From contig JASANH010000933.1 in assembly GCA_030248295.1 (NCBI GenBank), positions 62,001 through 126,000 on the forward strand: a stretch of 64,000 bases of DNA, written 5' to 3'. The DNA is from Mesodorylaimus sp. YZB2_4 (taxonomy: Eukaryota; Nematoda; Enoplea; Dorylaimida; Dorylaimidae). The notes under the pieces are model-generated. The model did not search any database, was not told where the DNA came from, and saw nothing but the letters and a program-made list of their open reading frames with translations. Position 1 is the stretch's first letter, and each line of letters begins with the position of its first letter. Positions 23,049-35,102 of this stretch are shown one piece after another. A program made the position numbers and the translations under genes.

Positions 23049-24165
23049 TCAGATGGGGGTGACTTCTTGCTGATCAATAGTGACTCTAATGAAAATGGAA
23101 TCATCGCGAACGTAATCGCCTTCAAAAATTTCTTTAATCTTCATAAACTTTCGCAAGCCAAATCTGGGATTACGGTCGCCTACAGGTCTGCCGAGAAAGT
23201 ATTTATTTTCTTTGCAAATATTAGGTTTTAAAACTTTCTCGATATGACGACGGTCAGCCACGCTTTCTCGTTGATCCAGGAGTGCGAAGGTGATTGTGTG
23301 ACCGAAGGGCCATGGCAACAAGACATCGTGCTCTCCGCGAAGAATTGAGACGAACACTGATATGAATTCCCCTTTGGCTAAAAAATCGTACTTTTAACTT
23401 TGCAAGCACGCCCCCCTCCTCCTCCGCTCCTCGTCCTTACCATCACCATCTCCGTGCAAGGCGACTGATGCTGCCATCTTATATCCTTGTTTGCCAGTGT
23501 AGAACGGTGGACTGAAAAATGATGGCCGTGCGTTATCTTTGGCCTCCCTTGTCAGATTTCTGACATTGTCGATGCGCCAGATCAGCTGGCTACCGAAAAT
23601 TGTGCCCAATTCTCGCAAACGGTAGGCCAGAAAATCCAAACGACGATCCTCGCTCTCGTACTCCAAATGTGTATCCCGAAAAGCAGAGTGAAGATCTCGA
23701 ACGGCGTCGCAAAGTAAAGAGAGATGCATGGTCGGAGTGTCACGAATGTGTTGGCGAAAGTCTTTGACGTCAGCCTGTCAAAATGCAAGAGATGCTTAGG
23801 GAAGGTTATCTTCTTTAGTTTCCTGTAAGCCGCGACTCCACACTGCACCTGAATTTCGTGTTGCACAACTCTCAATTCTCCAAAATCTTAGGTGCCAGTC
23901 GTGAGAGCATTCCAGCTGCCAATTGCCAGGGCTCTTCTCCCAGCAGAAAAAATTGGTAGCGCACGGCTAACAGAAAAGCACAGACTTGACTTTTCAAACA
24001 TTGCGGTGCGGACACAACATATTGTCGAGTCCCCTCCACTTTAGCACCCGTCTGCCTCCTCACCTCATATTTGCATCCGAATTCATCGAACGGGCATTGT
24101 CCAGCGGCTGCTGGCACGGGTGTGACCACTTTCAAGTCGACCTCGCTAATAGCAGCGAACATGGC
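23049..24165 (-). CDS. TRAF-family adaptor (zinc finger plus MATH domain), N-terminal part uncertain
   Basis: Two exons are firm: 23774-23441 and 23377-23049, joined in phase. They encode the full TRAF-C/MATH domain: LIWRIDNVRNLTREAKD, SPPFYTGKQGYKMAASVAL, FVSILRGEHDVLLPWPFGH, FGLRKFMKIKEIFEGDYV and DDSIFIRVTI. A stretch just upstream (ADVKDFRQHIRDTPTMHLSL) fits the helical TRAF-N region. Around 24060-24165 a zf-TRAF-like element (QCPFDEFGCKYE) follows MFAAISEVDLKVV. The exon borders between 24060 and 23800 could not be settled because frames change there. No RING finger was found upstream, so it may be a RING-less TRAF or the RING exon may lie beyond what I can recognise. TRAFs are trimeric cytosolic adaptors for TNF- and IL-1-type receptors. 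Confidence 0.8.
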
Positions 24166-26261
24166 TGGATCAGGAAACCAAGACTCGGGTCACGATCTGC
24201 TAGTCGTTACAGGCGTCAAAGACTGATTCTGAAAAAGTGGGTGTAACGGGGATGTGCTCGTTAGACACGATAATCTAAGCTCGCCATGGAAATGCCAAGC
24301 AACTGCGCACTGGGCCACGGCGTTATTGGTGTTATAAATCACTTGAAATCTGTTATGGACGAGTGTTGCCAGTCGCCAAAGAGTTGGTTTTGTTTGTGTG
24401 GTCATGCGGATAATGTGCATCCCTAGGTTGAGTGGAGATAATGTCATCTTAATTGCAAATGAAATCGCCATCGACGATGAGAACATGCAAAGGACAGAAT
24501 ATAAAATTATGGAAAACTGATCGCCAAGTAAGTTAGGATATGAGAAGTGGCTTAATAATTAAAAGTAGGGATGCACACTCAATGAGCCCTGTGAAAGAAT
24601 AGAACGCACCCCTCGCACTTTTCGGGTGCTTTTCGCACTTTTCTTGCCTATACGATGGACTAGTAATTTATTGGCCATGACACGACTTGGCTTCCAAGTG
24701 AGCAGATCCGTTGGCTATGATATTATGTGCTTATGAGCTGCGGGCAATTGACTTTACTCCTTGGAAAATTACTGTATCCAATATAGCGTGCCCAATTCAA
24801 CATTGTTACAGTAATTATGTTACGCTATCGCCTTTGGCTTTATTCTGTGACTGACCTCGCCCCTTCGGGATCTACAATATGTACTGTATCCAGTAGTTAG
24901 TTTCCTAGAATACTGATCAGTTGATCGATAATCAACACGAAGCCAATGGAAACATAGCTACTTTATCGGTGTTTTAGAAATTTCTCAAGCACATATCATG
25001 TCACAATAAAGGCATGCATTGTCCTAGCTTCTGCTGATCGTTGAGAAGGCACAGCAAAGGTTTATCAGAACTGCGACGCTGCAAAGAAAGTGTAGGATCA
25101 GGTGAAAATATAAAACAACGGGTATGGCTCTGAAGGCACATACAGTATGGCAGGCTCGTCTGGGCAATATTGAAGATCATAAATTCAGTCCACTTGAAAG
25201 AGGCAAATACTGTAAAGTGCTCGTTCGCTCTTGGAATTATGATCCTAGTAAAGACACCTCGACAAGATGCGAATGTCAGATCAAGACTTTATAAGCTAAT
25301 GATACTATGACTCTTGTAGCATTAATTGTTATTCCATGAACGAAATGAAATTCGGAAAAGTGGAAATCCTTGTAGTGTATCTGATCGAAAGCAGTCATTA
25401 AGTTGTTCATTTCCTTTCAGTTTCCTTTCAAGAAGGTAGAGTGCAATGCGGACATTTGAGCCTCATTATAGCTATTAATCAAGAGCTCTTAAAAACAGGA
25501 TTTATGCGGCGGGGGGGGGGGGGGGAAGCTAAAACAGTATGTACATTTTGTGAACTCTAGACGCCAATGTCGGCAATACTCTAGTGCGAGCTCCGTTATA
25601 TCGCACTTCTTCATGTATTTTTGAGACCAGCCGCATGGATTCTTCCACCTCTATGTCTTTACTTATAGTATAATAGGTGTGGATATCTGTCCTTCACCCA
25701 TCAGTGCACTGGTTCATGAAACTGGCCTGCCTCCCAGGTTAGGGCCAGACACAAGACCCAGAGCATCCGAGACCACCGAGACCACTTCCACGTGGCGGTA
25801 TCTCAGACATACTTCTGGTCTTTGAACCCTGCCCAGGTTCGGCATCGGAGACTGTCTATTCGTTTAGTTTGTGTCTGCGCAAGAAGTAAAATGCCAGCGC
25901 GCAAAGTCAGCGGGGGCAAGTTTCTTTTTCCTTTCTCCCCTACTGTGCCTCTATCGGTAGGGTTTGAACCTGAATCGTGCTCCTGCCGCTGGCTGATCGT
26001 GAGAAAGAAATGCGGAAAGACAGCCGCTGCATCCTCTGCTAACTTTAGAGCACCTGCTAACATCTCGCTGATCATACATGTGAAGTGGGACTTCAGTCCC
26101 CGAAACCATGCCTTCACACCTTGAACAGGTCTCTGTGATCTTTATATCATTGTAATAGTGTGAGTCCGACCGATTGTCCAGACCTTCCCACAAACGATGG
26201 ATGTTTTACCAAATCACATACGGTAGCAGGATCCACATTAGTGTCCCATACGTAATCAAAG
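24166..26261. other. 2.1 kb intergenic, no gene seen
   Basis: No domain-bearing exon is visible. Fully overlapping sense and antisense frames at 25792-26124 and 25803-26117 cancel each other as evidence. The stretch holds a 15-G run (25511-25525) and several copies of the word TACTGTA/TACAGTA (near 24768, 24886 and 25141). Confidence 0.45.
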
Positions 26262-27431
26262 TCATCTCGCTATCACTGGCTTGGTAGCCCACATAGCAGA
26301 TAAAATATCATTGCTATGATCGGGCTTCAGTCGAAATTCGATAATGCCAGGCGTGATCGCATTGGATCTGGGGAGTGCACCCAGTCGAGGTTTCAACCAA
26401 ATAACAGACCCGGCCTCATCAGATCTTTTCTGAGGTGGTTGCATAGTCACTGGTGGTCTTGATTCACAGGTGGTCTGGAATCTGCCAAGGAACGGAACAT
26501 ATTTGGTTGCTGTTTTCAGAATGTGTTCGTGCCTGGATAATAAGCAAAGGGGATGAGTGAGGCCTTCGAGTGCTCCAATGATATACATGACGAGCACGTA
26601 GTTAATTTCAAATATGGATTCTGAGTCCTCTACTTTCATGAACATAACAAAGTAGCCGACATAAAAGGACAGAATTAGATAGGTGATCCCGTGGATGAGG
26701 ACGGTGGGTAACAGAAGGACAGTGGTTTTGATATTACTCATCAATTGATGCCGGTGAGCCAGCGAGTGCTGTGTGGTATTGATAGTGAAATTGAGGTAGG
26801 ACGAGCGGCTGTGCTTGTAAACCATGAGATAACAGACCACAGTGAACAGTTCCAGGAGTATGAAGCAGGGACTCACACACGTGGCGAACAGTTTTGGTGC
26901 TGCTAAAACGTTGTTACAGTAACACATAATCTCGCCAGAGGACTTGTCAAAGTAACTGAGTACGATAATAATGCCACCAGACATCACAGCTACAAACCAA
27001 ATGCCAAAGACCATACGCCGCGCTCGGGACGAAGGCTTGTCAGCATCAATGTGCTTCAATTTCGAAACAGCAATCATCAATCGATCGATACCAATGCCCG
27101 ATATGGAAAAGGTAAAAATGTATATGCAAATGTTGACCGGAGTTTCCAAAACGCCGCAAAGAAACTGAGTAAGCGGAGCGAACCCGTTCAGCCAAATGTA
27201 CAGACCATAGGCTGCTCTGATTATGTTGGTTAGCAAGCCCGAGGTCATACCAAATGCTGTATTCCGCAAAAGGAGTATGACGCTGGGAGGGAGCGAATGG
27301 CACTTGGTCAGGATAAACAATATGAACCCATTGCCGACCAATGCCACCACAGAGGAGAGAACTAGGAGAAGATTGATGCCCAGGAACGTCCTGCTTGCGC
27401 TCAACCCGGAACAGAATAATGTGCTATTCAT
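26262..27431 (-). CDS. rhodopsin-like 7TM GPCR (orphan, chemoreceptor-like)
   Basis: A single exon encodes 389 residues. Seven hydrophobic segments are visible, beginning with TM1 (LLLVLSSVVALVGNGFILFIL, with the GN motif). The extracellular start has an N-glycosylation site (NST). At the end of TM3 the DRY motif is replaced by GIDRLMIA. TM5 to TM6 are LFATCVSPCFILLELFTVVC and TTVLLLPTVLIHGITYLIL. TM7 (VMYIIGALEGLTHPLCLL) lacks a proper NPxxY. The cytosolic tail of about 90 residues is basic and Pro-rich. Divergent, intronless or nearly intronless receptors like this make up large lineage-specific families in small invertebrates, often as chemoreceptors. The ligand is unknown. Related receptors occur at 35.1-35.9 and 47.6-48.8 kb. 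Confidence 0.85.
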   Translation of the reverse strand: MNSTLFCSGLSASRTFLGINLLLVLSSVVALVGNGFILFILTKCHSLPPSVILLLRNTAFGMTSGLLTNIIRAAYGLYIWLNGFAPLTQFLCGVLETPVNICIYIFTFSISGIGIDRLMIAVSKLKHIDADKPSSRARRMVFGIWFVAVMSGGIIIVLSYFDKSSGEIMCYCNNVLAAPKLFATCVSPCFILLELFTVVCYLMVYKHSRSSYLNFTINTTQHSLAHRHQLMSNIKTTVLLLPTVLIHGITYLILSFYVGYFVMFMKVEDSESIFEINYVLVMYIIGALEGLTHPLCLLSRHEHILKTATKYVPFLGRFQTTCESRPPVTMQPPQKRSDEAGSVIWLKPRLGALPRSNAITPGIIEFRLKPDHSNDILSAMWATKPVIAR

Positions 27432-28060
27432 AGTGAAACTGAAACGCTAGTTTCAGAAGGTCGGTTTTAATGCTAATGTAAGAATGGAACACAGACGGAT
27501 TTGTAGCCCGCCTCCGAGGAGGTTTCTGACTGCTCTGACTGAATAAGGAGAGCGGATATCCAACCCTTTTGAACAGCATGCCAAGTCCAGACTCATTTCC
27601 AGTCAGTACAACGCACTGAGGCTTTCTTTCCCGCTGCGCCAGTTATTTGTGCCAAAGGAACTCATTTCGATAGCTGATGCCTCGCACCGTAGACCCTGCA
27701 TGCTATGGGAACCATACACAAACTTCTAATCAGCGTTACAAAATATGTCCTCTGGTCGGGACTCGTACAAGTTCGTGCCAAAGAGTCTTGAAGAATCACT
27801 GCTGGAGACTATAACTTCATGGGAAACGAACCATGGCGTGAATCAGTGCTCATACATTCCTAATCCGAAGAAGAAACGGACAAAGCCCGGAGTAGTCACT
27901 GATTGTGAGTGTGGACGGACTTCGTTCAATCGAATTGTCATTCGAGCTTTATTATATACCGCAGTGGAGCAAAGAAGAAACACCTAAATTATAATGACAC
28001 AAGTAAAGTGGTGTTGCGTGGTAGATAACTAATATATCTAGAAGATATCACATTTATCGT
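27432..28060. other. intergenic, no clear gene
   Basis: An 80-codon open frame at 27745-27987 (+) starts with ATG and is polar, but has no recognisable motif, promoter or splice context. I do not call it a gene. Confidence 0.4.
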
Positions 28061-30778
28061 TTAAGAAGCGTAGCGGCGACGCAAAGTGGAAGCAGTATCC
28101 TTCATTAGAGTTTGGCAATTACGAACGCAAGTAGTGATAACATTCTTGGCCACTCCGCAAGCATTGGTGCCTGCTTCTAATTTAGCATAGCCGTCGATAC
28201 CCCAGCTTTTGCTCCAACTGTTCTTCACAATGTAGTGTGGTGTAGAATCAGTATAGTCGTAGGCCACAATGCTGACGGCGTGATTTCGTTCGTTGGGGTT
28301 GCACTGATGCGATTTGATAACACCGCTGCCATTGTAGAATTGCCAGAATTCATTGATGTTGACAATGGCCAGCACAGGACCTGCATTGAGTAAGGCTGCC
28401 ATCACCTCCTTCTCATTCTGACCCGACACATCCAGCATTTTGGCTTTTCGGATCTGAAACAATGGAAACATTGAACATATCTAAATGCGCAAGTAAGTTT
28501 GCCGCTGCCCACCTTCCTTCTCTGGCAACAAGCGAGCCCTTTCGGGCAGCTTGTTTGATTTCCTTGATAGCGCTGACACGCTTCCAGTGGCACTCCGCCA
28601 GATGATACATCACTGGCCACATTTTCCAACACTCTGATTGGTCGGCCACCATTGCAGCCCATGGCGGCTCCGGGCGGCGAGCAATCGACCAGGTATTGTG
28701 GGGAAAGAGGCTGCACTTCCTCTGATTCAGGACCTCCGGGTCTTGATTTGATTATCAGGCGTCGCTCGATGGCATTTTGAGCAGCGATCACATCCGCTGA
28801 GGCGAAAGCGTAGCAGGAGCCGCACGAGCCTTGGTAGCGAATGGGAGGGATAACATTGAATGGGCGCCAGTCGAACTTCTGACCCTGTAAGGTAAACTTT
28901 GCAAAGGTGGGGTACTCAGCGCGTAAGTCGCGACCAGTCGCACCTCATGCTTTGCCCAGCCCATTGACATGCTGAATCATGATAAGCCCGCTATCAACTA
29001 CATATGCTTTCCGCAGTTGTGTTTGCTGCGCATTTGACTCCTACAACGAGCAACTCTAGAACCCAATCGTAGAACTCACCCCTTTCAAATCAGAGACATC
29101 GATCTTTTCCTTCACGATTTCGGCAACATCTTGTTTCTCATCGACAATTGCACCACCAAAACGTTTAGGAAAATCCTTTCTGTCCTCGTCCGAGAAAGGA
29201 GTGAGACCGACTTTGGCGTCGTCGCGGCCCCTTGAGCGCCTGTTGGTCTCTTCCATCCAGCGAACGTTGTCGTCAAAATTTTTCGCTCTCACTTGCCTTT
29301 CACGCTCGTCGTAGTTCTTGTGGTAGTGTTGGCTGTATGTGTTGTAGTGCGATGGTTTAGCGGGTCCTTGTTGCGCGGTTGATATTGGCACACCAGATGC
29401 TTTGTCCCCTGAGCTATTCTTCAGATTTGGCTTTGAAGTGCTCATGCTCTCTGGTCCCACAGTTTTCGAATTCTTGGGGCCAGACTTATTACTCTTTGAC
29501 CCAGAGTCGCCCCCGCTTTTAGCATTTGATCGGGATCGGCGTTTAAGTGGTCTTGTTAGCTCGTTGCTTCCAAGCTCTTTATCGTTTTTCGAAGGACTCA
29601 GAGGCTCCTTGACCGCTTGTCCGACTTTGCTGTTTCCTGGCTGTTTTGGCACCCCGTGCACCATTTGAGTGCCAGAATCACCAGCATCTTGTCCAGCTCC
29701 GGTAGCGTCATATACGCGTCTTTCCCCCGTTGATGCGGCACTCCGGCTTCGCCTCGTATCTAAAACGGACGATCAAGAATTTGCCCTCGATCGAAAGCGA
29801 GCCTCACATACTTGCAGAACAGGTTTTGTATAAGGAGTCAAACATTTCTGATGAAACGAATCCATTTTCTGGAGTGGGCAGCGTCTCGAGGTAATAAAAA
29901 TGGGCGGCGTACGGAGCCGACAGACTGCTCAGGGTGACATAATTGCACTGAAATCGAACACTCGTCCGGTCTGACCAGGTCGCAAGAAACATAATAGGCA
30001 GTCTTACCACCTTTCGTTTTTCGCACTCCTGTTGACATTCTTGCAAAGAATTACAGACTGACAGACCGAGCAGCTTGTTCTTATTATTGGACAGAAGCCT
30101 TGTCACTCTTTGCTGGGCTTGCATTTGGAACTTGCAGTCACCTAACGATAAGGAGCAGAGAATGAGGGGGCGCCAAAATTGTCATACTGTCATACTAAAA
30201 GGGGCGCCAAAATTGTTTTCAAGAATTTCCGTATTTTTGACGCGCAATACAGGATTTCCGATCATGACATACAGTATGCGTGGGTGGTCGAAGAGGAACC
30301 AACCTGGCGTGGGCGGAATAAGGAATGCGATCCTGTTAGGACAAGGACACGCCCCATGCGGTTAGCAACTCCATTACAAAGACGACTCTAATAGCCACTG
30401 TGGTCTGTCACTCAACTGGATGCTTACCTGACGACGAGCACGGATCAGTCACTGTCGCATCAGTGGGTGGTGGTCCTGTTTCAGGGCCTATAATCAGAGG
30501 TTCTGTAGACCCAGACGTTCCCCTAGTCATCAGATGTATTTACTTACCGATTGATGACGGCAGTCCATTAGCTGCCAAAGGGCCTCCCAGATTACTGCCG
30601 TAGTCTGCCCTCTCAACTCGAACTTTCGATTCCCAATCGACCACATCCTCAGACTCGAAGCTGGCTTGGGCGTAGACATCTACTGCAGATCAAGAAAAAT
30701 AGCCACCAAGAGATAACCAGATTCCAGCTTCTTACCAGACATAGCTAATAAAAAAATGGTAACTAAAGTCGTTTTCAT
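28061..30778 (-). CDS. papain-like cysteine protease (C1A) with long N-terminal extension
   Basis: Eight exons (30778-30736, 30682-30548, 30502-30428, 30141-30008, 29947-29812, 29759-29080, 28884-28513, 28453-28061) join in frame to 655 residues, about twice a normal cathepsin. The signal peptide is MKTTLVTIFLLAMS. A Cys-containing N-terminal module follows (DCKFQMQAQQ, LSVCNSLQECQQECEKRK, CNYVTLSSL), then about 100 residues rich in Ser, Lys, Asn and Pro, then an I29-like prodomain (YDERERQVRAKNFDDNVRWM ... LTPFSDEDRKDF). The mature enzyme starts near GQKFDWRP. It has the oxyanion Gln and catalytic Cys in YQGSCGSCYAF, the catalytic His in ERNHAVSIVAYD and the Asn in HYIVKNSWSKSWG. GCNGG is also present. 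It should be an active secreted or lysosomal endopeptidase. The extra N-terminal module is unusual for the family. Confidence 0.92.
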
Positions 30779-30796
30779 CGCACCAATTCTAAACAT

Positions 30797-33430
30797 CGAC
30801 GAATAATTATGTTGATGCAGAATATTCAAGGTCCGTATTTTACGGCGCTTGTCGTTCGCTTTTCGTTCAAGAATGAATGCTAAATATGCTCCTGTCACAT
30901 CCTTCATAACTTGTTCTCCTATAATTTCAATTTGCCGCCCATTCTCGCTCAGCCATTGTTGACATTACTTGTGGGCGTCTCCATTATCGCCCAATTTAGC
31001 CTTGGGCTACTTTCGGGGCGTCTATGACGGCACAACCGTACCAAAATTCTATGTACTGTATTTTCTATCTTTTTCGAACTGGGAAGGATCAAAAGCAGGC
31101 ATAGCAGTAAGAATTATTAGCCAGCAAGGCAAAACCTTTGAATGAGCATCTAAGGCATTAACTTGCGGGGTTGTTTGCAAGTCAATACAAGATCCTACTT
31201 TCTGTAATTTTCGACCTGCGCTGTAGGCCATGGACTAGAATTTCGGTCACTGCATTGCCCTCACAAAAGAAGGTGAGAAGAAATCTTGACCCTACGGCAT
31301 GTATGGGCAAGCTGTATTCTATACTCACGATACTTTTGTCATGGTCTTCACAGAAACCAGACGGTATAATGCCCACCCAGAGCATGTACTGGGCAACAAC
31401 TAACAACAGCTACATAAACGACCTGATTGTACAAGTCTACATGTTGGATTCTTTTATACGCACGCTCAAAAAAAGACCACTTGCTAGTAGTGAACTCATT
31501 TCACCAGACTGCTTAGCTTTGTTAAAAGCCATAGCGGTGAGTAGGTGATGGTGAATTCGTGTTATAATTATTATCGCCAAAACCCAGTGCCGAGTCGCCC
31601 AGATGTCGTATATGGCTAGCTTACTATGCACAAAAGCCCTGCTTTCTCCAAACTGGAAGTCAAACTTGACTGCCATACCGAGCAGTAAACGTACTCTCGC
31701 AAGTTCCATTGACATTTTGACTGATCTTGAGAAAGGAATGAACTACAGATGCTCTTGCCACACGCTGGGCTCATACTGTAAGTCCGTGTTCCATGACTAT
31801 AGGTGCCATGTGATCGTCTATTAGAGAGGAGGCGCCACCTTCTTGACAACTAAGGTATCTTTTAAAAATTAAGCCCTCTGAACACGAAATTCTATTGCGG
31901 TGATGCGTCAATGCAGGCAGAGTCGTCATTCAAAACCAATGCACAAATTAGTTTTCAAAGAATCTGTTCCTTTTTCTCCATCTGGGTACACAGAACAATC
32001 CGCCTAATCGTAAGTCTTCTTGCAAGCAGGGCACGTCTTTGTTACACTTTGTCGTCGAAAACGTCTCAGAGGTGGCACCACCAGTCGTCTTTAGAGAGCA
32101 TATACATTAAAATAAAGATCTAATGTTATACGAGAGAGTTGCTGCTACCAGTTGTGAGCACGATCGTACAAGACATCTCGCTTGATCGTACGTCCCTCCA
32201 CAGCCATTCTCCTCCCCCCCTTAATTTTATCCCTAAGCCACTAGGAAGCACTGAATGGCTGGAGTTAGAAGATAGTGATCGTTGTTTTTTACGGCCCACC
32301 TAATCTACAGGCCGCATCTTCTTCAGAAATGCAAGCTGCAAACGACTGCTGATACGATCGAGAATACGAATCTGCGAATCTATAGATTTGTAAATTTATA
32401 AATACAGTAAATCTATAAATTTGCGAATCTATAAAAAAATCAATCAGCATATTTGATCTGTATTTTGGAAGAGTATTTTTCTGTATTTTCACCGTTAGCA
32501 CGGCACGACAAGTCAGCCAGCCATCTGCATTCATGTTTATTTACTGTTGAGATCAACTTTGCATTGGATACACTTCCATGAACAGTAGCTCGGCAGGCCT
32601 CGTCGTCAGAGAGGCAGCAGGATTTTTCGATCCACAAAAACGATGGGGACTCCTCTCTTCCATCATGGACCCCCGAAGCCGCCCTCACGCCTAGCGATAC
32701 AGTCTCCCTCTCACGTCAGCTTACCCGGGCCCTGCCATATCCAGTGTTGCTGGTGGGTTCTAGGAACGGCCAGCCGCACTGGTAATGGGCATCTCAGGAT
32801 TCGGGGAGTGCAACGTCCTCATCGTCGATCCCGCCCAGGGGAGGATGCGGGCTCTCTTACGGCCAAGGGGTCGAGTGGCTGCGATCGAGCTTCAATGGGA
32901 GAGGGTGGCTTCAGTCCATCCCGCACTGAGGTCACTGCAAGTATGAGCGTCGCGGATGCGCCGTCAGGAACCCGTCTTACCGAGACTCGTGCATTCAGCA
33001 CATTCCACCACCGACCAGCTCCACGATTCAGCTGCAGTATTTATTCTCGTACTTATTCTTCATAAAGACGCGGAGCCACCGGGATTCGGACTCGAAGCAT
33101 TCAGTATGCAAGTCGAAAATCATACCACACATCGTTAGACCACAAGACATACAAATTTAAGGTTTATCACGGGCGGTTTGATTTTGAGGAGGGAAAATGA
33201 CACATGTGACTGGCTCATTTAGTTCTCAAGCCCCTAAACCCATCTTTGTTTCCTCAGACTGAATATCGGGTGTACAGAAAATTTAATCCGACACAAGGGT
33301 ACCTCGTTTCTTTGCACGTGCGACAGTACTGCCTACAGAAATATCGCAAACTGACCTTACTTTCTCTTGCGCAAAGCATGCTTTCTAAACAAACCTTCGG
33401 CGTGTTTTTATCGAAATTGTTAACCCTGTA
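30797..33430. other. 2.6 kb without a firm gene; possible unrecognised exons at 31.2-31.8 kb
   Basis: On the plus strand, frames at 31171-31556 and 31602-31780 end at good donors (GCG|GTGAGT and ACT|GTAAGT), and the second begins at a plausible acceptor (CGCCCAG|ATG). This hints at a small plus-strand gene with AATAAA near 32110. No domain is recognisable and antisense frames are equally long, so I leave it uncalled. An A/T-rich repeat stretch (TATAAATTTGCGAATCTATA-type words) lies at 32370-32450. A GC-rich stretch lies at 32640-33000. Confidence 0.3.
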
Positions 33431-33469
33431 GGTCACCCAGTTCAATTTCAATGTCGTCGAAGGGGACGT

Positions 33470-35074
33470 CTTCACATCGATAATCGATCTTTGTCGGAAG
33501 AGTCTTTCCCAGCGATCTGGAAAGGGGCCAAGGTCACGCCAATTCCGAAGCCAGGTAATAAAAGCAGCCTCAAATCGTATCGCCCGATTTCCCTGTTATC
33601 GATACTATCAAAACTATTGGAGCGCCACGTTGATCATCTGATTCGCCCCTTCTTATCATTATCGCCGAATCAGCATGGATTTTGCAAACGTCGGGGAACG
33701 AACAGTGCTCTGATCAATGCCACGCAATTCATACATGATTCCCTCAATTCAAAAAATTACAAATTTGTTGTTGGGATTTTCTTGGATTTGAAAAAGGCGT
33801 TCGACCAGGTACCGCACTCATCATTATTAGAGCGACTTCATGGAGATCGCCGTATTCCGGCGAAACTCATTCGCTGGCTTTCGTCTCACCTCCAAGGGAG
33901 GTCTCAGCGAGTGGTGAGCGGAGAATGTTCGTCGGACACTACTCCTGTATGTTCGGGCGTGCCTCAGGGCAGTGTCTTGGGACCGACACTTTTTGTAGCC
34001 TATATCGACTCGCTATTGCAACAGTTTTCTGGTCGACTCCCAGCATCTCTGTTACAAGCCTTCGCTGATGACACCGCCCTGTTTTCCAAGTTGGACGTCT
34101 GGAAGACGCAAAGGAAGCAATCCAACCAATGATCGATTTTATCGCGGCCTGGGTGGAAAGTGCTGGCTTGGATTTCAATGCGGATAAAACCCAAGGAATT
34201 ATATTTCGTTACGGACATGGGAAAATTGCATCAGAGCCATCTTTATTTTTGCGCGGTCATAGGATCACTTTTTTTAACGAGGTAAAATATCTTGGCGTTA
34301 TTTTTAGTCCAGACTGGAAGTTCATTGAGCATGTGGCTGAGATCGTTAAGAAGTCCAATGTCATGATAGGTGCGCTTAGACGTAAACTTGGAAGGCACAC
34401 GCATCCTTCAGTCTTAGGATCAGTTTATGATGCACGTGTCCGTTCTGTTTTGGAATATGGCTCGGTACGCTGGGATCCGGTTTTAAAAGCTGATATTTCT
34501 GAATTGGAACGTTTGCAGGGTTTATGCGCTAAGGCTGTATCTAAATGATTTTACGTGCACTTATGAGGATGCTTTAAACAGAGCTAGCTGGTCGTCACTC
34601 CGCGATAGGAGAAAGCGTCTGAAGCTATGTCAATTTTATAAGTATCATCATGGCTTGCATGATTTTTCTACGAGTCGATTTGTTCATAGGTCTGTAAATC
34701 GTGCCAGTGCAAGGACATGTGAGGCTTATCATCTTATTGTGCCAAGGCCTTTTTTGAATCCTATCGACAGAGCTTTGTGTTTTCTGGAACTACGCTTTGG
34801 AATAATTTGCCCAATCATATTGCTTTCTTAAATTTTGCACAGTATCGTTCCAGGATTTTGTTGACTAAATTTGCGTAATTTCTTTTAGACATTTTTGCGT
34901 TTTGGTATCACGTTTTGTGTTCTATTTTGAGATTTGATGAGTGGGAGACTTGATTTCGTTTTTCTTTTTCGCACTTTCACATTTTTAGTATCATGTGTGT
35001 TGTGTTTTATGTTTCTTGTGCTCCAAGTGCGCATATGCGTTTGCACAAGAATAAAATATGATGATGATGATGAT
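33470..35074 (+). mobile_element. 5'-truncated non-LTR retrotransposon (LINE)
   Basis: The frame from about 33480 encodes a non-LTR reverse transcriptase: WKGAKVTPIPKPG, YRPISLLSILSKLLER, FLDLKKAFDQVPH, GVPQGSVLGPTLFVAYI and the catalytic FADD box (LLQAFADDTALF). The thumb continues at 34129-34548 (KTQGIIFRYG, FNEVKYLGVIF, VLEYGSVRWDP) but in another frame. A second shift near 34535 leads to LNDFTCTYEDALNRASWSSL. There is no endonuclease domain, so the 5' end is missing. The element ends in AATAAAAT and a (TGA)n tail at 35058-35074, typical of the 3' end of such elements. The two frameshifts show this copy is dead. The RT type resembles the Jockey/CR1 group. Confidence 0.88.
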
Positions 35075-35102
35075 TCACAAGCCGTTTTCCCATAGCTGAT
35101 GA

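Noticed and set aside
25792-26124. A 110-codon plus frame and a 104-codon minus frame over the same bases
   Set aside because: Mutual antisense shadows with no domain, no splice context and no promoter evidence.
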